NCBI GenBank assembly: GCA_963540505.1
Contig: CAUTMV010000009.1
Span: forward strand, 19,909-83,908
DNA: 64,000 bases
DNA from: Wolinella sp963540505
GTDB taxonomy: Bacteria; Campylobacterota; Campylobacteria; Campylobacterales; Helicobacteraceae
Reading direction: 5' to 3'
This document shows positions 59,888 through 64,000 of this stretch, piece after piece. Position 1 is the first letter of the stretch; each line of letters starts with the position of its first letter. A model generated the notes under the pieces. The model was not told the DNA's origin and did not search any database. It worked only from the letters and a program-made list of their open reading frames with translations. The position numbers and the translations under genes were made by a program.

Positions 59888-61184
59888 TTCCCTAATTTAT
59901 CTCCTTGGCAGCGGATTCCTGCTCTTTGGATTCTTGCTTTTAGCCTACATTTATCAGCTAAAACAGCGGCTTCTTGGCGAGCGGTTCCAAAAGGAGAGGT
60001 TGGAGCACGAGGCAGTTCAATCTTTGGAATCGCGCACTCAATTGGAGCGCACATTAGAGGAGCTTCGCCTCAAAGAGCACCGTTATGTCGAACAGCTCGC
60101 AATGCTAAAAACTGCGCTAGAGAAAGAGCGCGAGGCAATGGAAGAAAAGGAGCAATTTTTCAGCGAAAGTCGCGAGAGGCTTAAGCTTGAGTTTAGCGAC
60201 CTGGCGCAGAAGCTTCTTAAAGAGCGGGGCGAGCAGCTAAATGCGCAGCAAAACGAGCGGTTGGCTCTAATTCTTAAGCCCTTTTCCGAGGAGATGAAAA
60301 GCTTCCGTGGTAAGGTTGAGTCGGCACACATTAAAGAAGTGGAATCGCACGCCACGCTTTTAAATGAGATTAAAAATCTTAAAGATCTCAATCTCAAAAT
60401 CTCTGAAGAGGCGATCCATCTGACGCAGGCACTTAAGGGCGATAACAAGATGCAGGGGAACTGGGGCGAGATGATTTTGGAGCGCGCGCTGGAGGATTCG
60501 GGCTTAGTTAAGGGGCGCGAATATGAGATTCAGGCGAGCCTAAGGAGCGAAGATGGGCGGCTTTTCCGCCCTGATGTGATTGTGCATTTGCCTGAGGGGC
60601 GCGATATTATCATCGATTCTAAGGTTTCGCTCACGGCGTATGAGCGTTTTATGGGGAGCAACGAGGAGAGCGAGCGGCTGGAGCACGTCCGATCGATTAA
60701 AAATCACATTAAAGAGCTCTCGCAAAAGAGCTACGATTCCCTGCTGCATGAGCGCACACTTGATTTTGTGCTGATGTTTATCCCCATTGAGGCGGCTTTT
60801 GTCGAGGTGGCAAGGAGCGATTCCGCGCTGTTTCAAAACGCCTATGAGCAGAATATCATTTTGGTTAGTCCCTCCACGCTCCTTGCGACGCTGCGCACGG
60901 TGAATTATGTGTGGCGTTATGAGAGACAGAGCCAAAATGCCGAAGAGATCGCGCGGCAAGCGGGCGATATGTATGATAAATTTGTCAGCTTCAGCGATGA
61001 TCTTTTGAAGGTCGGCGAGCAGCTTGAGCGCACGCAGAAGGTCTATGGCGAGGCGTTTTTGAAGCTTAAAGAGGGCAAGGGGAATCTAATCGCCCGAGCG
61101 GAGCGGCTAAGGGAGCTGGGAATCAAGAGTAAAAAGAGTCTCGATCAGAGGTATGAGGGCTTTAAAGAGCTTGAGAATCCGTAA
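59877..61184 (+). CDS. rmuC: DNA recombination protein RmuC
   Basis: RmuC limits inversions at short inverted repeats. The 435-residue protein has an N-terminal membrane span (LIYLLGSGFLLFGFLLLAYIYQLKQ), a coiled coil (about 25-130, Glu/Lys/Leu-rich), then the conserved nuclease-like domain: ALKGDNKMQGNWGEMILERALEDSGLVKGREYEIQ, RPDVIVHLPEGRDIIIDSKVSLTAYERFM, FVLMFIPIEAAFVEVARSD, IILVSPSTLLATLRTVNYVWRYERQSQNAEEIARQAGDMYDKF. The start is TTG overlapping livF, so it may be transcribed with the importer without being linked functionally. No terminator is clear after it. Confidence 0.92.
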   Translation: MAADSLIYLLGSGFLLFGFLLLAYIYQLKQRLLGERFQKERLEHEAVQSLESRTQLERTLEELRLKEHRYVEQLAMLKTALEKEREAMEEKEQFFSESRERLKLEFSDLAQKLLKERGEQLNAQQNERLALILKPFSEEMKSFRGKVESAHIKEVESHATLLNEIKNLKDLNLKISEEAIHLTQALKGDNKMQGNWGEMILERALEDSGLVKGREYEIQASLRSEDGRLFRPDVIVHLPEGRDIIIDSKVSLTAYERFMGSNEESERLEHVRSIKNHIKELSQKSYDSLLHERTLDFVLMFIPIEAAFVEVARSDSALFQNAYEQNIILVSPSTLLATLRTVNYVWRYERQSQNAEEIARQAGDMYDKFVSFSDDLLKVGEQLERTQKVYGEAFLKLKEGKGNLIARAERLRELGIKSKKSLDQRYEGFKELENP

Positions 61185-61374
61185 CGGGGTGCTTCTTCCT
61201 CCCTATTTGCCTAGCTTCCGTCGCGTTTGCAATCTTTAGAGCGTAGATTCCCAAAACTTGCCTTTTTTCTTGAGAGAACTTTTAACATCTCTTAAAAAAT
61301 AAAATAAATATAAACAAAATAGCCACCCTTTAAGAATCCTTCATACACCATGAAACTCTTTGCCGTTTTAGTGA

Positions 61375-61380
61375 TATTAT
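61375..61380 (+). promoter_or_regulatory. -10 box before the two-component operon
   Basis: TATTAT, 33 bp before the kinase ATG (61413). The preceding 150 bp are AT-rich and hold no gene. Confidence 0.35.
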
Positions 61381-61412
61381 TTCGCTGTTCTTGTTGCATA
61401 TAAGGGGGTTTG

Positions 61413-63230
61413 ATGTTGCTCCGTAAGCGATTCCTGCTTATGCTTCTGCTCTTTTTGTTTTTTATTTTTGCGGCGGATATTTTGCGCATTATGATGTATA
61501 ACGATCTAAAAGATGAGCTGTTTCATAAAAATATGGCACTTTCGGGCAATTTCATTAGCAGCGAATCCATGCTCATGGTGCTTGAACTTTTGCTTGTGGA
61601 GCGTGATTGCGAGAAGCAGCGCAGGGCGGATTTTGCCCCCATTTGGGAAGCCTATTTGAAAGGGAGCGAAATTAGCGAGCTAAAGAGCCTTGCAGAGGCA
61701 CAAGGCTGGAGGAATCCTGAGATTATGCTAATCGATCCGACACTGCTTTTAGTCACAGAGAGCACGAGTCAAAAGACCTTTTCGCTGAGAATCCGAGCGT
61801 TAGAGAAGATGATTCGCGCAGGCATGGAGTCTAATCGCACGCTTCAGAGTCTTCCGCGATATAGCAACGAGCGTGGCGCGCTGCTTGGGCTTGTGTATCG
61901 ATATGACCGGGAGAAAAATCGCTTTTTGGTGCTTCAGGCGGACTATCCGAGCGAAAATCCCAGCGTCGCGCATACTCTTGAATATGCCCGCAAGATTACG
62001 GGGAATCTCGCAGGTGATGCGGTGCTGGAGAGGCTATTTTTCCATGTGCGCTACCATGATAGCGAGCATGACGAGCATTTGACCTACTTTGAGCTTGCCC
62101 CCACAAATGGCATGACTCCTCAAGATGAGCTGGATAGAGCTCTTTTGCTTGATAGAGAGCTTGAGCGCGCGCGTGCAGATGAGCTAGTCCGTATGCGCTT
62201 TGGCGAGAGTGAAATCTACTTGCAAAAGAAGCGATTTCTCTTTGGTGCGCAGGAGATTGACCTGCTTTTGAGCGTTACGCTTAATGAGACGGAGCGGCAG
62301 GTTCGGAATGATTTCGTCCGTCTTTTGAGCCTCTTTTTTTGGAGCGGAGTGGGGATTTTTGTCGCGATTTTTATGTGGGTTTTTCGGCGCTGGCTATTAA
62401 AGCCCATTGAGAGAATCGCCCAAAAGATGAGCCAAAAGGAGCTCATTCCCCCTGAGATTGCGCAAAATTCGAGCGAATTTATCACGCTTATTAAGGCGCA
62501 CAATCAGCTTCTAAGCGATTTGCAGCACGAGAATGATTTCTCAAAGGCTCTACTTGAGAATCAGGACAATTTCATTAAAGATTCCATCCATGACATCAAT
62601 ACGCCGCTTGCGGTGATTTTGCTTAATATCGGGCTCTTTGAGCTTGAGATGGGCGAGAATGAGTATCTCACGCAGATTAAATCGGGCGTGCGGACGCTCC
62701 AGAATACCTATGGCGATCTGAGCTATCTTCTGTGGCGCAATCAGGAGGGGACTTCCCGCACGCAGGAGCTTGATTTGGTCGAGATTCTCAGGGAGCGAAT
62801 CGACTTTTTTCGTATCGTGGCGCGCGCAGATAGAAAGTGCATACTTTTGCATACAGATGGGAAGAGCATTAAAGTAAATATGAATAGTGATAAACTTAAA
62901 AGATTGATTGATAACAATCTCTCAAATGCCATTAAGCATAGTTTTCAGCAGAGCTGTATCGATGTCTCCGTGATACGAAATTGCTCTAAAGCATTTATGA
63001 GTTTTAGCAATCGTTCAAACAAAATTGAAGACACGCAGTCCATATTTCTGCGCTACACTCGAGGGAGTGGTTTGCGCGCAGGGTATGGAATCGGACTGGC
63101 GATCGTCAAAGAGATCTGCGAAGAATACGGCATTGAGATTGAGGTTACCTCAGAATCGATGACGACTTTTAGCTATACATTTTTGATCCCGGAAGGAGGA
63201 CAAAATGAGAATTATGCTGCTGGAAGATGA
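61413..63230 (+). CDS. Membrane sensor histidine kinase with degenerate ATP-binding motif
   Basis: A 605-residue kinase. TM1 about 8-22, a 280-residue periplasmic sensor without recognised family, TM2 about 303-325, then a HAMP-like linker. The phospho-acceptor is H393 in KDSIHDINTPLAVILLNIGLFEL, an H-D-I-N-T-P box, and the N-box is NNLSNAIKHS (501-510). The usual DxGxG of the ATP lid is not found; the region reads FSNRSNKIEDTQSIFLRYTRGSGLRAGYGIGLAIVKEICEEYG, although the G2 motif (GYGIGLAIV) is present. The ATG follows AAGGGGG. The response regulator gene overlaps its end by 26 nt. Confidence 0.88.
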   Translation: MLLRKRFLLMLLLFLFFIFAADILRIMMYNDLKDELFHKNMALSGNFISSESMLMVLELLLVERDCEKQRRADFAPIWEAYLKGSEISELKSLAEAQGWRNPEIMLIDPTLLLVTESTSQKTFSLRIRALEKMIRAGMESNRTLQSLPRYSNERGALLGLVYRYDREKNRFLVLQADYPSENPSVAHTLEYARKITGNLAGDAVLERLFFHVRYHDSEHDEHLTYFELAPTNGMTPQDELDRALLLDRELERARADELVRMRFGESEIYLQKKRFLFGAQEIDLLLSVTLNETERQVRNDFVRLLSLFFWSGVGIFVAIFMWVFRRWLLKPIERIAQKMSQKELIPPEIAQNSSEFITLIKAHNQLLSDLQHENDFSKALLENQDNFIKDSIHDINTPLAVILLNIGLFELEMGENEYLTQIKSGVRTLQNTYGDLSYLLWRNQEGTSRTQELDLVEILRERIDFFRIVARADRKCILLHTDGKSIKVNMNSDKLKRLIDNNLSNAIKHSFQQSCIDVSVIRNCSKAFMSFSNRSNKIEDTQSIFLRYTRGSGLRAGYGIGLAIVKEICEEYGIEIEVTSESMTTFSYTFLIPEGGQNENYAAGR

Positions 63231-63855
63231 ACCGGGAATCGCGCTAGCCATTGAGCGATATTTGAAGAAGTGCGAATTTGAAGTGCGCTCTTTTGCAAGA
63301 ATGTCTGAAGCGCTCGAGGCGCTGGAGGAGAGCAAGGATTTTGATCTTTTCATCGTGGATATTATGCTTCCTGATGGGAATGGGATCGCCTTTATCGAGC
63401 ATCTTCGCGTGATACTTTTTGCCCCGAAAGTGATTGTCATTAGTGCCGATTCCCGCATTCAGACGATTGAGAAAGCCTTTTTAAACGGGTGCGAGGATTA
63501 TCTGAAAAAGCCCTTTGATATTCGCGAGCTCGGGATTAAAATCGACAAAATTTTCGGGCAGCTTACCCAAGAGATTACCCTGCGCAAGGGAATCGTCTAT
63601 GAAAAGGTCAAGCGCGTGCTCTATGTCGATAAGGTGCAGTGCCATCTCTCGCCTAAAGAGACGATTTTGCTTGATGTGCTGGTGCAAAATCTCGGACGCA
63701 CGGTCACCAAAGAAGCCCTTGAGGACGCGATTTGGGAGGGGAAAATGCCCTCTGATGATGCGTTGCGAACGGCGATTAAGCGCGTGCGCCAGAAAATAGG
63801 TGAGGGCGTGATTAAAAATGTCGTGGGGATTGGCTATCAGATTTCACTTCCCTAG
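63205..63855 (+). CDS. OmpR/PhoB-family response regulator
   Basis: The 216-residue partner of the preceding kinase. Receiver domain about 1-120: acidic pocket LLEDEP (Glu/Asp about 7-9), phospho-acceptor D52 in FIVDIMLPDGNG, switch Ser/Thr in VISADS and Lys in YLKKPFD. C-terminal winged helix about 135-216: LSPKETILLDVLVQNLGRTVTKEALEDAIWEGKMPSDDALRTAIKRVRQKIGEGVIKNVVGIGYQISL. AAGGAGG precedes the ATG within the kinase gene. Target genes are unknown. Confidence 0.93.
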   Translation: MRIMLLEDEPGIALAIERYLKKCEFEVRSFARMSEALEALEESKDFDLFIVDIMLPDGNGIAFIEHLRVILFAPKVIVISADSRIQTIEKAFLNGCEDYLKKPFDIRELGIKIDKIFGQLTQEITLRKGIVYEKVKRVLYVDKVQCHLSPKETILLDVLVQNLGRTVTKEALEDAIWEGKMPSDDALRTAIKRVRQKIGEGVIKNVVGIGYQISLP

Positions 63856-63959
63856 CTACTCTTTGCGTGCAAAATGCGAGAATCGCGCTTCTTTGTGCGG
63901 CTTTTTACGACAAAAGCCATCGCGCATAATTTTGTCGCTCGCTTTTACAAGAATCGCTC

Positions 63960-63988
63960 ATTTCAACCCGCTTTAAAGAGGTTGAAAT
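63960..63988. repeat. Inverted repeat near the right edge
   Basis: ATTTCAACC (63960-63968) and GGTTGAAAT (63980-63988) are perfect 9-bp inverted arms; the loop contains CTTTAAAG. It is followed by GGTTTTACC. It could be a terminator for the response regulator or for a gene to the right, or the first unit of a repeat array that the window cuts off. Confidence 0.4.
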
Positions 63989-64000
63989 GGTTTTACCCTA

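Noticed and set aside
1..64000. tRNA, rRNA, insertion sequence or prophage genes
   Set aside because: I looked for T-loop GGTTCGANTCC-type sequences, transposase motifs and integrases in the gaps and found none convincing.

Overview
The window looks like a chromosomal segment of a Campylobacterota (epsilonproteobacterial) bacterium with a fairly high GC content for that group, most like Wolinella or a high-GC Helicobacteraceae member. The evidence is the gene order recA-eno-DivIC-like-AMIN protein-aroK, three scattered genes of the futalosine menaquinone route, a sensor kinase with the H-box SHQWKQPLN, FTMIELVF-type pseudopilins, a catalytically degenerate second dihydroorotase and a PyrC/MscS/deaminase/SppA run. 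The genus is inferred from gene content only. Genes are densely packed, often overlap by 1-26 nt, and several use GTG or TTG starts.

Layout. 1-3.8 kb: end of trpB, a nitroreductase, a tiny membrane peptide, mutY and a Na+-dependent transporter. 3.9-10.3 kb: a TetR regulator and a tripartite RND efflux operon, with TetR-type palindromes before both. 10.4-15.2 kb: four pseudopilin genes, each after its own long non-coding leader, then a PilT-like ATPase. 15.3-21.6 kb (minus strand): sixA-like, mtnN, fabD, an FKBP isomerase and a large multi-PAS histidine kinase. 21.7-30.6 kb: a SIMPL protein, a LysE exporter, a mini hook-family protein, aroK-AMIN-DivIC-eno-recA, divergent mqnD, a cytochrome c peroxidase, fliQ and murB. 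30.8-37.5 kb (minus): a small lipoprotein, mutS2, a small anchored protein, murC, an aminotransferase and a DEAD-box helicase. 37.7-41.8 kb: an SGNH/MBOAT O-acylation pair, an HTH protein and a CcdA-type protein. 41.9-47.4 kb: an AraC regulator divergent from two half-size ABC transporters and a methyltransferase, resembling a metallophore locus. 47.4-49.4 kb: a frameshifted chemoreceptor. 49.6-55.3 kb: inactive dihydroorotase-like protein, MscS, aminofutalosine deaminase-like, SppA, PurU, a 47-residue protein and TrmL. 55.3-61.2 kb: a complete branched-chain amino acid ABC importer (livJ/K-H-M-G-F) and rmuC. 61.4-63.9 kb: a two-component pair.

The most striking signal is not a gene. The hexamer GGAATC/GATTCC, often as GGGAATC or GGGAATCG, is several-fold more common than chance. 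It occurs in both orientations, in different reading frames and between genes, and inverted copies form hairpins just after genes (28350-28381, 41820-41841, 17489-17502). This is how DNA-uptake sequences behave in Pasteurellaceae and Neisseria. A pseudopilin/PilT-like cluster that could serve DNA uptake lies in the same window. The link between the two is inference.

I saw no rRNA, tRNA, insertion sequence or confirmed CRISPR array.
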